This document shows positions 35,799 through 44,218 of a stretch of 64,000 nt of DNA, piece after piece. Within the stretch, counting starts at the first letter, position 1. Each line of letters starts with the position of its first letter. The translations under genes and the position numbers were made by a program. This stretch comes from Pseudomonas reinekei (GTDB taxonomy: Bacteria > Pseudomonadota > Gammaproteobacteria > Pseudomonadales > Pseudomonadaceae), in the NCBI RefSeq assembly GCF_001945365.1, contig NZ_MSTQ01000003.1, forward strand, positions 186,001 to 250,000. Direction: 5' to 3'. The notes under the pieces are model-generated. The model was not told the origin of the DNA and made no database searches. It worked only from the letters and a program-made list of their open reading frames with translations.

Positions 35799-36863
35799 AT
35801 GTTTCGTCCCAAATTGTTGTTCACCAGCCTTGCCGCGCTAGCGTTGGGCGCCTGTTCGCCTCAAGACCCGCAAGCGGTCACGTCGGCAGCCATCGCCAAA
35901 TCGGTGATCCTGCCGACGTACACCCGCTGGGTAGAAGCCGACCGCCAACTGGCCGTCAGCGCGCTGGCCTACTGCGAAGGCAAGGAGACACTGGACACCG
36001 CCCGTGCCGACTTCCTGCACGCACAAAAGGCCTGGGCAGAGCTGCAACCCCTGCTGATCGGGCCGCTGGCCGAAGGCAATCGCGCATGGCAGGTGCAATT
36101 CTGGCCAGACAAAAAAAACCTGGTCGGTCGCCAGGTCGAGCAACTGATCACCGCACAACCGCAAATCGATGCGGCGGCACTGGCCAAGTCCAGCGTCGTG
36201 GTACAAGGCCTGTCGGCCTACGAATACATCCTGTTCGATAGCAAGCCTGACGTGGCCAACGCCGAGCAGAAGGCCAAGTATTGCCCGCTGCTGATCGCCA
36301 TCGGCGAGCGTCAGAAACAACTGGCCGAAGAGATTCTCAAAAGCTGGAACAACACCGACGGCATGCTCGCGCAAATGAGCAAGTTCCCGAACCAGCGCTA
36401 CGCCGACTCCCACGAAGCCATTGCCGATCTGCTGCGCGTGCAAGTCACGGCACTCGATAGCCTGAAGAAAAAGCTCGGCACGCCGATGGGCCGTCAGAGC
36501 AAGGGTGTTGCGCAGCCGTTCCAGGCCGATGCATGGCGCAGCCAGTCTTCCCTGGCCGGCCTTGAGGCAAGCCTCGCGGCGGCGAAAACGGTTTGGGAAG
36601 GTGTCGACAACAAAGGCCTGCGCAACCTGCTGCCAAGCGATCAGAAGCCATTGGCCGACAAGATCGACGCCGCCTATGCCGCTTCCTTGAAACTGTTCGC
36701 CAGCAACCAGCGCTCGCTGACCGAAATGCTCAACGATGACGCCGGTCGCCAGCAACTCAACGATATCTACGACAGCCTCAACGTTGTCCATCGCCTGCAC
36801 GAAGGCGAACTGGCCAAGGCGCTGGGCATCCAACTGGGCTTCAACGCCAACGACGGTGACTGA
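35799..36863 (+). CDS. Imelysin-family lipoprotein, second copy
   Basis: Product of 354 residues. The lipobox LGAC (Cys about 19) is followed by the imelysin fold with Leu/Ala-rich helices and GLSAYEYILFD, in place of the GYHAIE of the first copy, so the H-x-x-E histidine is replaced. It was likely duplicated from the icmP-like gene and diverged. It follows the di-haem gene by 27 nt and overlaps the next gene by 1 nt (TGATG). Confidence 0.85.
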   Translation: MFRPKLLFTSLAALALGACSPQDPQAVTSAAIAKSVILPTYTRWVEADRQLAVSALAYCEGKETLDTARADFLHAQKAWAELQPLLIGPLAEGNRAWQVQFWPDKKNLVGRQVEQLITAQPQIDAAALAKSSVVVQGLSAYEYILFDSKPDVANAEQKAKYCPLLIAIGERQKQLAEEILKSWNNTDGMLAQMSKFPNQRYADSHEAIADLLRVQVTALDSLKKKLGTPMGRQSKGVAQPFQADAWRSQSSLAGLEASLAAAKTVWEGVDNKGLRNLLPSDQKPLADKIDAAYAASLKLFASNQRSLTEMLNDDAGRQQLNDIYDSLNVVHRLHEGELAKALGIQLGFNANDGD

Positions 36864-37975
36864 TGAGGGCGAGTGCCATGCTGCGACGCCAGGCTCTGAC
36901 TTTAGGGAGTTTGCTGCTGGGTGCGGTGACGCTGGGCGGCTGGAAGCTGTTCAAGCAGAAGGACGCCAGCCCGCTGCTGCTTTCGGCGCGGGACGATACT
37001 GACGGCAAGCACTACGCCGTCGGTTATCGGCTGGACGGCACCCGGGTGTTTGCCACCCAGGTCGGCCAGCGCTGCCACGACATTATCAACCACCCGACGT
37101 TGGCGATCGCGCTGTTTGTCGCTCGTCGCCCGGGTACTGAGAGTTACCTGATCGATCTGCGCGACGGCGCGCTGCTGCAAACGCTGACCTCACAACCGGA
37201 CCGGCATTTCTACGGTCACGCGGTGATCCACCAGAGCGGTGACTGGCTGTACGCCACCGAAAACGACACCACCGACCCGGGTCGCGGCCTGCTGGGTGTG
37301 TATAAGTTCGAAGGCGAACGACTGGTGCACAGCGGCGAGATCTCCACCCATGGCATCGGTCCGCATCAAGTGTCATGGATGCCCGACGGCGAAACCCTGG
37401 TCGTGGCCAACGGCGGGATTCGCACCGAAGCGGAAAGCCGGGTCGAGATGAATCTCGATGCGATGGAGCCGAGCCTGGTCCTGATGCAACGCGACGGCAC
37501 CCTGCTGAGCAAGGAAACCCTCGCCCAACAGATGAACAGCGTGCGCCACCTCGGTATTGCCAGCGACGGCACCATCGTTGCCGGTCAGCAATTCATGGGA
37601 GCTTCGCATGAAAAATCCGAACTGTTGGCGATCAAGCGTCCCGGCCAACCGTTCGTGGCGTTCCCGGTACCGGAACATCAGTTGCAGGCCATGGGGCATT
37701 ACACCGCCAGTGTCGCCGTGCACAGTGACCTGCGCCTGGTGGCCTTGACCGCTCCACGGGGCAATCGCTTTTTCATCTGGGACCTGGACAACGGCGAAGT
37801 GCGCCTGGATGCGCCACTTCCCGATTGCGCCGGCGTTGGCGCGGTCGCCGACGGTTTTGTCGTGACCTCGGGCCAAGGGCGTTGCCGCTACTACGATTGC
37901 CGCCAGACAAATCTGGTCGCAAAACCGTTGGAGCTGCCTGCGGGTCTCTGGGACAACCATCTGCATTTGATCTGA
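36863..37975 (+). CDS. DUF1513 beta-propeller-like protein
   Basis: Product of 370 residues with a short Tat- or Sec-like hydrophobic N-terminus (MLRRQALTLGSLLLGAVTLGG). The rest is a set of propeller-like blades with HAVIHQSGDWLYATEND, VSWMPDGETLVVANGG and WDLDNGEV motifs, matching the DUF1513 family that accompanies imelysins. It starts at ATG 36863, overlapping the preceding TGA by 1 nt. The N-terminus RRQALTLGS is a plausible Tat motif. Function unknown; probably part of periplasmic iron handling. Confidence 0.85.
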   Translation: MRASAMLRRQALTLGSLLLGAVTLGGWKLFKQKDASPLLLSARDDTDGKHYAVGYRLDGTRVFATQVGQRCHDIINHPTLAIALFVARRPGTESYLIDLRDGALLQTLTSQPDRHFYGHAVIHQSGDWLYATENDTTDPGRGLLGVYKFEGERLVHSGEISTHGIGPHQVSWMPDGETLVVANGGIRTEAESRVEMNLDAMEPSLVLMQRDGTLLSKETLAQQMNSVRHLGIASDGTIVAGQQFMGASHEKSELLAIKRPGQPFVAFPVPEHQLQAMGHYTASVAVHSDLRLVALTAPRGNRFFIWDLDNGEVRLDAPLPDCAGVGAVADGFVVTSGQGRCRYYDCRQTNLVAKPLELPAGLWDNHLHLI

Positions 37976-38095
37976 GAACGCTCGCTCCCACAGAGCGATC
38001 GCGGCCTGCCTGTTAACGTTGCGAGTTGGATTCACGCTCCCACTCGCGGTAATGTGCTGCACTGTCTCGCCTGATTTTCTCCAAGGAACTGGAAT

Positions 38096-39244
38096 ATGCT
38101 GCGTCGCCGCATGCTGATCATGTTGGGTGTTGTTTTGCTGATCGTGCTGGTCCTGGCCGGGTACAAAGCCTTCTCCGTCTACACGATGATTCAAGGCTTT
38201 TCCGCGCCGAAACCAGCGATCAGCGTCGCCGTGGCCAAGGCCACCGAACGGCCATGGCAAGTTCGCCTGCCTACGGTTGGCACGCTCACGGCACTACAAG
38301 GCGTGGACCTGAGCCTTGAGAGCGACGGCACCGTCGTCGATTTACAGTTCGAGTCAGGACAGAAGGTCAAGGCCGGCCAACCCCTCCTGCGCCTCGACAG
38401 CGCCGTGGAAACGGCCTTGCTCGAAACCGCCCTCACCGACCTCGGGCTGGCCCAGCTTGATTACGGTCGAGGTAGCCAACTCGTCGGCAGCCAGGCCATT
38501 TCCAAAGGTGAGTTCGACCGACTGTCGGCGGTGCTGAAAAAGAGCAAGGCGACGGTCAATCAGCTCAAGGCCGCACTCGGCAAAAAAAGCATTCTGGCGC
38601 CCTTCAGCGGAACCATCGGCATACGTCAGGTGGACATTGGCGACTATCTGGCCACCGGGACCATGATTGCCACGCTTCAAGACCTCAGCAGTCTGTACGT
38701 CGACTTTTTCGTACCCGAGCAGTCGGTGCCGAAAATCGCCCTTGGCCAACCGGTTGAAATCATCGTCGCCGCTTACCCGACCCTGACCTTTCCCGGCACC
38801 ATCAGCGCAATCAATCCGAAACTCGAGAACAGCACGCGCAACATGCAAGTCCGCGCCACCCTGGCCAATCCCGATGGCAAGCTGCTGCCGGGGATGTTCG
38901 CCAACCTGCAGGTCATGCTGCCGAACCCGCAGCCACGCATCGTCGTGCCGGAAAGCGCGATCACCTACACGCTCTATGGCAACTCGGTCTATGTCGCCAC
39001 ACAGAAAAAGGCCGAAGACGGCAGCGTGGAAAAGGACGACAAGGGCCAGCCGGTCCTGATCGCCGAGCGCCGTTTTGTCGAAACCGGCGAGCGGCGCGAT
39101 GGCATGGTGATCATCACCAAAGGCGTACAGAACGGTGAAACGGTTGTCACGGCTGGCCAGATCAAACTGGACAATGGCGCCCACATCGCCATCAGCGACG
39201 ACAAGACCCTGGTCGAAAAGAACAGTCAGCCTCGCGCTGACTGA
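38096..39244 (+). CDS. mexV: RND efflux membrane fusion protein, MexV-like
   Basis: Periplasmic adaptor of 382 residues. One N-terminal membrane anchor (MLIMLGVVLLIVLVLAGYKAF) precedes the biotinyl/lipoyl half-motifs (VDLSLESDGTVVDLQFESGQKVKAGQPLLRL and the matching ILAPFSGTIG), a short alpha-hairpin and beta-barrel domains. It pairs with the next gene, 15 nt away. The RND sequence and position after the imelysin genes match PA4374-PA4375 (MexVW). No outer-membrane channel or regulator gene is adjacent. Drug profile cannot be read. Confidence 0.8.
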   Translation: MLRRRMLIMLGVVLLIVLVLAGYKAFSVYTMIQGFSAPKPAISVAVAKATERPWQVRLPTVGTLTALQGVDLSLESDGTVVDLQFESGQKVKAGQPLLRLDSAVETALLETALTDLGLAQLDYGRGSQLVGSQAISKGEFDRLSAVLKKSKATVNQLKAALGKKSILAPFSGTIGIRQVDIGDYLATGTMIATLQDLSSLYVDFFVPEQSVPKIALGQPVEIIVAAYPTLTFPGTISAINPKLENSTRNMQVRATLANPDGKLLPGMFANLQVMLPNPQPRIVVPESAITYTLYGNSVYVATQKKAEDGSVEKDDKGQPVLIAERRFVETGERRDGMVIITKGVQNGETVVTAGQIKLDNGAHIAISDDKTLVEKNSQPRAD

Positions 39245-39259
39245 TCAAGGAACCCCCCA

Positions 39260-42200
39260 ATGGCTTTTACTGATCCGTTCATCCGCCGCCCGGTGCTCGC
39301 CACCGTGGTCAGTCTGCTGATCGTGCTGCTGGGCTTCCAGGCCTGGAGCAAGTTGCCGCTGCGCCAATACCCGCAAATGGAAAACGCCCTGATCACCGTC
39401 ACCACGGCGTACCCCGGGGCCAACGCCGAAACCATCCAGGGCTATATCACGCAGCCGATGCAGCAAAGCCTGGCCAGCGCCGAGGGTATCGACTACATGA
39501 CCTCGGTCAGTCGCCAGAACTTTTCGGTGATCTCGATCTATGCGCGTATTGGCGCCAACAGCGACCGGCTGTTCACCGAACTGCTGGCCAAGGCCAACGA
39601 GGTGAAAAACCAATTGCCCCAGGACGCCGAAGACCCGGTCCTGAGCAAGGAAGCCGCTGACGCCTCGGCGCTGATGTACATCAGTTTTTTCAGTAAGGAA
39701 TTGAGCAACCCGCAGATCACCGACTACCTGTCACGGGTGATCCAGCCGAAACTCGCGACCCTGCCCGGCATGGCCGAAGCCGAAATTCTCGGCAACCAGG
39801 TGTTCGCCATGCGCCTGTGGCTCGACCCGGTAAAACTCGCCGGCTTCGGTCTCGCTGCCAGCGACGTAACCAACGCCGTGCGCCAGTACAACTTCCTGTC
39901 CGCCGCCGGCGAGGTGAAGGGCGAGTACGTGGTCACCAGCATCAACGCCAGCACCGAACTCAAGTCCGCCGAAGCTTTTGCCGCGATTCCGCTCAAGGTC
40001 GAGGGTGACAGTCGCGTTCTGCTACGTGATGTCGCCCGGGTCGAGATGGGCGCAGAGAATTACGACACCATCAGTTCCTTCGGCGGCACGCCCTCGGTGT
40101 ATATCGGCATCAAGGCAACGCCCGGTGCCAATCCGCTGGATGTGATCAAGGAAGTACGCAAGATCATGCCGGACCTTGAGGCTCAACTGCCGCCGAACCT
40201 CAAGGGAGAAATCGCCTACGACGCCACGCTGTTCATCCAGGCCTCGATCGACGAAGTGGTGAAGACCCTGTTCGAAGCCGTGCTGATCGTGATCGTCGTG
40301 GTGTTCCTGTTTCTCGGTGCACTGCGTTCGGTGGTGATCCCGGTGGTCACCATCCCGCTGTCGATGATCGGCGTGATGTTCTTCATGCAGATGATGGGTT
40401 ACTCGATCAACCTGCTGACCCTGTTGGCCATGGTGCTGGCCATCGGCCTGGTGGTGGACGACGCCATCGTCGTGGTGGAAAACATCCACCGCCACATCGA
40501 GGAAGGCAAGGCACCACTGGACGCCGCCATCGAGGGCGCCCGGGAAATCGCCATGCCGGTGGTCTCGATGACCATCACCCTGGCGGCAGTGTATGCGCCG
40601 ATCGGTTTCCTGACGGGACTTACCGGCGCATTGTTCAAGGAATTTGCCCTGACCCTGGCCGGCGCCGTGGTGATCTCCGGCGTCGTTGCCCTGACCCTGT
40701 CACCGATGATGTGTGCCTTTTTACTGCGCCATGAAGAAAACCCCACCGGTCTGGCCCACCGCCTCGACCGGATCTTCGAAAGCCTCAAGCGCCGGTACCA
40801 GCGCATGCTCCACGGCACGCTCAACACCCGCCCGGTGGTGCTGGTATTTGCGGTCATTGTGCTGTGCCTGATCCCGGTGCTGCTCAAGTTCACCAAGTCA
40901 GAACTGGCACCGGACGAGGATCAGGGCATCATTTTCATGATTGCCAGCGCCCCGCAACCAACCAACCTCGATTACCTGAACACCTACACCGACGAATTCA
41001 TCTCGATCTTCAAGGCGTTCCCCGAGTACTACTCGTCATTCCAGATCAACGGTTTCAATGGCGTGCAATCGGGTATTGGTGGCTTCTTGCTCAAACCGTG
41101 GAACGAGCGCAGCCGCACGCAAATGCAGATCCTGCCCGAGGTTCAGGCAAAACTCGAAAGCATCCCCGGACTGCAGATTTTCGGCTTCAACCTGCCCTCG
41201 CTGCCGGGCACTGGCGAGGGACTGCCTTTCCAGTTCGTCATTAACACCGCCAACGACTACGAGTTGCTGCTGCAAGTGATGGACCGGGTGAAAAAGCGCG
41301 CCATGGAATCCGGCAAGTTCGCGTTCGTTGATGTCGACCTGGCCTTCGACAAACCGGAAGTCGTGGTGGATATCGATCGTGCGAAGGCGGCCCAGATGGG
41401 AGTGTCGATGCAGGATCTGGGGGGAACACTGGCGACCTTGCTCGGTGAAGCGGAGATCAACCGGTTCACCATCGAGGGGCGCAGCTACAAAGTCATCGCT
41501 CAGGTCGAGCGACCGTTTCGCGACAACCCCGACTGGCTGAACAACTATTACGTGAAAAACACCCAGGGCGAGTTGCTGGCCCTGTCGACCCTGATCACCG
41601 TGACCGACCGCGCGCGACCGCGGCAGTTGAACCAGTTTCAGCAACTCAACTCGGCCATTCTGTCCGGCGTGCCGCTGGTGAGCATGGGCGAGGCTATCGA
41701 GGTCGTACGCCAGATCGCCCGAGAGGAAGCGCCAGCGGGGTTCGCCATCGACTATGCCGGTGCATCACGGCAATACGTGCAAGAGGGCAGCGCGTTGTGG
41801 GTGACCTTTGCCCTGGCACTGGCGATCATTTTCCTGGTGCTGGCCGCTCAATTCGAAAGCTTCCGCGATCCGCTGGTGATTCTGGTGACCGTGCCGCTGT
41901 CGATCTGCGGTGCGTTGATTCCGCTGTTCCTCGGCTGGTCGAGCATGAACATCTACACCCAGGTCGGCCTGGTGACGCTGATCGGACTGATCAGCAAGCA
42001 CGGGATCCTGATCGTCGAATTCGCCAACCAGTTGCGCAAAGACAAAGGCCTGTCAGCGCGCGAGGCCGTGGAGGAAGCAGCGGCCATTCGTCTGCGGCCG
42101 GTGTTGATGACGACGGCTGCCATGGTGTTCGGCATGGTGCCGTTGATCATTGCCACCGGCGCCGGCGCGGTGAGCCGGTTCGACATCGGGACGGTGATTG

Positions 42201-42298
42201 CCACGGGTATGTCGATCGGGACGCTGTTTACCCTGTTCGTGCTGCCGTGCGTGTACACACTCTTGGCCAAACCCGATATGCCGAAGGCGATCTTGTAG
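39260..42298 (+). CDS. mexW: RND multidrug efflux transporter, MexW-like
   Basis: Inner-membrane proton antiporter of 1012 residues. N-terminal MAFTDPFIRRPVLATVVSLL matches the MexW type. TM helices and two periplasmic porter domains follow; the family motif GLVVDDAIVVVENIHRH (with the proton-relay aspartates) is at about 395-415, and a second copy of the same block lies near 920-940 with GLISKHGILIVEFAN, where asparagine/alanine replaces part of the charge. Hydrophobic efflux substrates are expected. mexV overlaps nothing but is closely spaced. A bidirectional terminator follows at 42403. Confidence 0.85.
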   Translation: MAFTDPFIRRPVLATVVSLLIVLLGFQAWSKLPLRQYPQMENALITVTTAYPGANAETIQGYITQPMQQSLASAEGIDYMTSVSRQNFSVISIYARIGANSDRLFTELLAKANEVKNQLPQDAEDPVLSKEAADASALMYISFFSKELSNPQITDYLSRVIQPKLATLPGMAEAEILGNQVFAMRLWLDPVKLAGFGLAASDVTNAVRQYNFLSAAGEVKGEYVVTSINASTELKSAEAFAAIPLKVEGDSRVLLRDVARVEMGAENYDTISSFGGTPSVYIGIKATPGANPLDVIKEVRKIMPDLEAQLPPNLKGEIAYDATLFIQASIDEVVKTLFEAVLIVIVVVFLFLGALRSVVIPVVTIPLSMIGVMFFMQMMGYSINLLTLLAMVLAIGLVVDDAIVVVENIHRHIEEGKAPLDAAIEGAREIAMPVVSMTITLAAVYAPIGFLTGLTGALFKEFALTLAGAVVISGVVALTLSPMMCAFLLRHEENPTGLAHRLDRIFESLKRRYQRMLHGTLNTRPVVLVFAVIVLCLIPVLLKFTKSELAPDEDQGIIFMIASAPQPTNLDYLNTYTDEFISIFKAFPEYYSSFQINGFNGVQSGIGGFLLKPWNERSRTQMQILPEVQAKLESIPGLQIFGFNLPSLPGTGEGLPFQFVINTANDYELLLQVMDRVKKRAMESGKFAFVDVDLAFDKPEVVVDIDRAKAAQMGVSMQDLGGTLATLLGEAEINRFTIEGRSYKVIAQVERPFRDNPDWLNNYYVKNTQGELLALSTLITVTDRARPRQLNQFQQLNSAILSGVPLVSMGEAIEVVRQIAREEAPAGFAIDYAGASRQYVQEGSALWVTFALALAIIFLVLAAQFESFRDPLVILVTVPLSICGALIPLFLGWSSMNIYTQVGLVTLIGLISKHGILIVEFANQLRKDKGLSAREAVEEAAAIRLRPVLMTTAAMVFGMVPLIIATGAGAVSRFDIGTVIATGMSIGTLFTLFVLPCVYTLLAKPDMPKAIL

Positions 42299-42402
42299 GG
42301 GCGTAATGCTGCTCATTTGAAAAACGGAACGAATAATTAGCATCCTGTGGCGAGCAGGCTCAATTAAACATTGAGAGGCATCACAACCGACAGCGCAATA
42401 AA

Positions 42403-42427
42403 AAAGGCCTCGCAGATGCGAGGCCTT
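42403..42427. terminator. Bidirectional intrinsic terminator
   Basis: AAAGGCCTCGC / GCGAGGCCTTT (42403-42413 and 42417-42427), preceded by A residues and followed by T residues, between mexW (+) and the colR operon end (-). The 100 bp before it hold only a truncated REP-like word (ctgtggcgagcaggct). Confidence 0.85.
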
Positions 42428-42447
42428 TCATTTGGGTTTCAGACTCT

Positions 42448-42672
42448 TCAACTTTGCGGCCTCAATCCTTGAGAAAGGCCGAACATGAACAGCAACAAAT
42501 CATGGTCGGGCTGGGTGGCCACGGAGGCCTTGGCGACTCGTGGCAAGGGGCAATATTCGCCGTTCGCTGAACTGAGAACTTGCGTACGTGGCTGCTCCCA
42601 GGCAGCCACTGCGAGCGAAGCGACTGCCAAGGCTCCTATCAAAAACAAACCTCGCGCAACTTCGAGCTTCAT
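42448..42672 (-). CDS. Small exported protein at the end of the inaA operon
   Basis: Precursor of 74 residues with a hydrophobic signal (ARGLFLIGALAVASLAVAAW, cleavage near residue 23) and a short tail with a lone cysteine (YCPLPR) and a proline-poor end. It begins 2 nt after the inaA stop, so co-transcription with inaA and the methyltransferase is very likely. I do not recognise its family; a cell-envelope role is inferred from context. Confidence 0.6.
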   Translation of the reverse strand: MKLEVARGLFLIGALAVASLAVAAWEQPRTQVLSSANGEYCPLPRVAKASVATQPDHDLLLFMFGLSQGLRPQS

Positions 42673-42674
42673 TG

Positions 42675-43388
42675 CTATAAACCCTTGATAGCGCTGCCAA
42701 ACGCCGTCTCATAAAAATAGACCAGTTTCTTCCAGTCCGTAGGGTTGAACGACGAGTGGCGGCGCAATTGCTTCATATCGTGGGCAGCCGCCTGATGGGC
42801 AGTGAGGCGCTGCCGGCACTTCTCCAGATCAATCAAAGCCACCTCGACCGTGGAAGACTCGCCTTCACCCGTCACTCGCACGAAAACGTGCTTGATATAG
42901 AGGCAACTGTGCTGCCAGCGCCCCTTGTGCATGCGCGCGAGGTTTTCTGCCAAGGCCTGCAGCACGCGGTCATGCACGGCTTCACCATGACGTTCGCGGC
43001 CACCACCGGCGTACCAGTGTTCTATTTCCTCGAACCCATCCAGTGACTTTGTCACCAGCAAGGCGCGCCATTTGTGCACGGGGTCGCGTTGTGCGCCGCA
43101 GAACACGATTTGCGGAACATGGACGCCGAGCTGACTCACACCGATGAGAGCGTCGCGCTCACGCAGCACGGTCGGCCGTCCAAAGGGGTGCAACAGGGTG
43201 CGATAGATATGCCCGGTCTGGCGCTTGAAGTAGAGCAGTTGATCATCACTGCCCATGATCCGCTGCACACCACTTTCTCCACCACGGCGAACATTGGGCT
43301 CTTCTACCCATTCACCGCGTTGATTCCAGAAATAGTCGAAGCGGTCTTGGGAGACAACATCCGATTCTGCTGCACACTGCACTGCCAT
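42675..43388 (-). CDS. inaA: InaA/WaaP-family kinase (Kdo/LPS kinase-like)
   Basis: Cytoplasmic kinase-like protein of 237 residues. The catalytic-loop motif MHKGRWQHSCLYIKH and the DFG-like VALIDLEKCR match the LPS-core kinase family (InaA, also called wapQ). It is the third gene of the operon, 4 nt after the methyltransferase stop. AGAGG lies just before the ATG at 43388. In P. fluorescens and P. putida this methyltransferase/wapQ operon lies beside colRS and is reported to be under ColR control, supporting outer-membrane integrity. The acceptor sugar is not read from sequence. Confidence 0.85.
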   Translation of the reverse strand: MAVQCAAESDVVSQDRFDYFWNQRGEWVEEPNVRRGGESGVQRIMGSDDQLLYFKRQTGHIYRTLLHPFGRPTVLRERDALIGVSQLGVHVPQIVFCGAQRDPVHKWRALLVTKSLDGFEEIEHWYAGGGRERHGEAVHDRVLQALAENLARMHKGRWQHSCLYIKHVFVRVTGEGESSTVEVALIDLEKCRQRLTAHQAAAHDMKQLRRHSSFNPTDWKKLVYFYETAFGSAIKGL

Positions 43389-43392
43389 CCTG

Positions 43393-44061
43393 TTACCTCT
43401 TGCGTAATACGTAAACTCGCCACATGGCATAGAGCGGTAAAAAGTCCAGACGTTCCTGAATTCGGAACCCCGCTTGTTCAAATTCTTTTTCTACCGTAGC
43501 AGCCGGTAACACAAATCGGTTTTGGTAACTTTCCTGCTCACGTTTGCGCTCCGCGCGCTTGCGTTTCCAGGCCTTGAAATTGCCGTCCACCCAGAGTGAA
43601 AGGATGACGCTGTCCCGGGTGACGCGCTCGAATTCGCGCAGAATGGCCAGTCGATGCTCGGCCTCACCGATGTGGTGGAGCAAACGCATGCAGAAAATGC
43701 TGTCGACGGCGTTATCAGGCAAGGCGATGTCGAATGCAGAAGTGTGCAAGGGTTGTACCCGACTCACCACATCCGGCGGTTGAGCCTGTGTGGCGATCTT
43801 CAACATTGACTCAGAGTTGTCGGCGCCGATGATGACGCGGTTGGGTTTCTCCGCCAGCAATGGCCAGAAACGCCCGGCGCCACAAGGCAAATCAAGGACC
43901 AGGCCGGGTTCACCGACCGCCGTCAGGGCCTTGCGCGCCAATTGTTCATCCCGCCAGTGGGATAACTTACGGCTCAGGCCGTCCTGATGTTTAAGCAGAT
44001 ACTTCTGCGCGTGCTGGTCGTCGTATTTTTCGGAAAAATCCAGTTTGATCGGGCCGGCCAT
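43393..44061 (-). CDS. Class I SAM-dependent methyltransferase (orf222 type)
   Basis: Protein of 222 residues, the same length as the orf222 gene next to colRS in P. putida. SAM motif I is LVLDLPCGAGRF, the acidic ribose ligand is VIIGADNS and motif II is AVDSIFCMRLLHHI. Its substrate is unknown; LPS or membrane lipid modification fits the neighbours. The ATG at 44061 follows GGAGA. It probably has its own ColR-dependent promoter in the 157-bp gap upstream (see the 44142-44185 dyad). Confidence 0.85.
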   Translation of the reverse strand: MAGPIKLDFSEKYDDQHAQKYLLKHQDGLSRKLSHWRDEQLARKALTAVGEPGLVLDLPCGAGRFWPLLAEKPNRVIIGADNSESMLKIATQAQPPDVVSRVQPLHTSAFDIALPDNAVDSIFCMRLLHHIGEAEHRLAILREFERVTRDSVILSLWVDGNFKAWKRKRAERKREQESYQNRFVLPAATVEKEFEQAGFRIQERLDFLPLYAMWRVYVLRKR

Positions 44062-44141
44062 AATCGAGGTCTCCTGTACTTCTGATGGCTTCTACATTAG
44101 GTAGCGTCGTGTCAGCGTCAGGTCATACCTTTGTGAAAAAA

Positions 44142-44185
44142 TTGTCATGTAAAACCCATAATCGTTTCAAGGTTTTACAAGACAA
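44142..44185 (-). promoter_or_regulatory. Long inverted repeat between colS and the methyltransferase gene
   Basis: TTGTCATGTAAAACC (44142-44156) faces GGTTTTACAAGACAA (44171-44185), 14 of 15 positions pairing, with a 14-nt spacer; on the minus strand the copy nearest the gene is followed by AATTTTTTCACAAAG. It could be an operator (ColR is an OmpR-class regulator that binds repeats) or a transcript hairpin. There is no T-tract pointing to a terminator. Confidence 0.5.
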
Positions 44186-44218
44186 TCAGGGCGCTCCCAT
44201 TGCTCCTTACCGGTTCGA

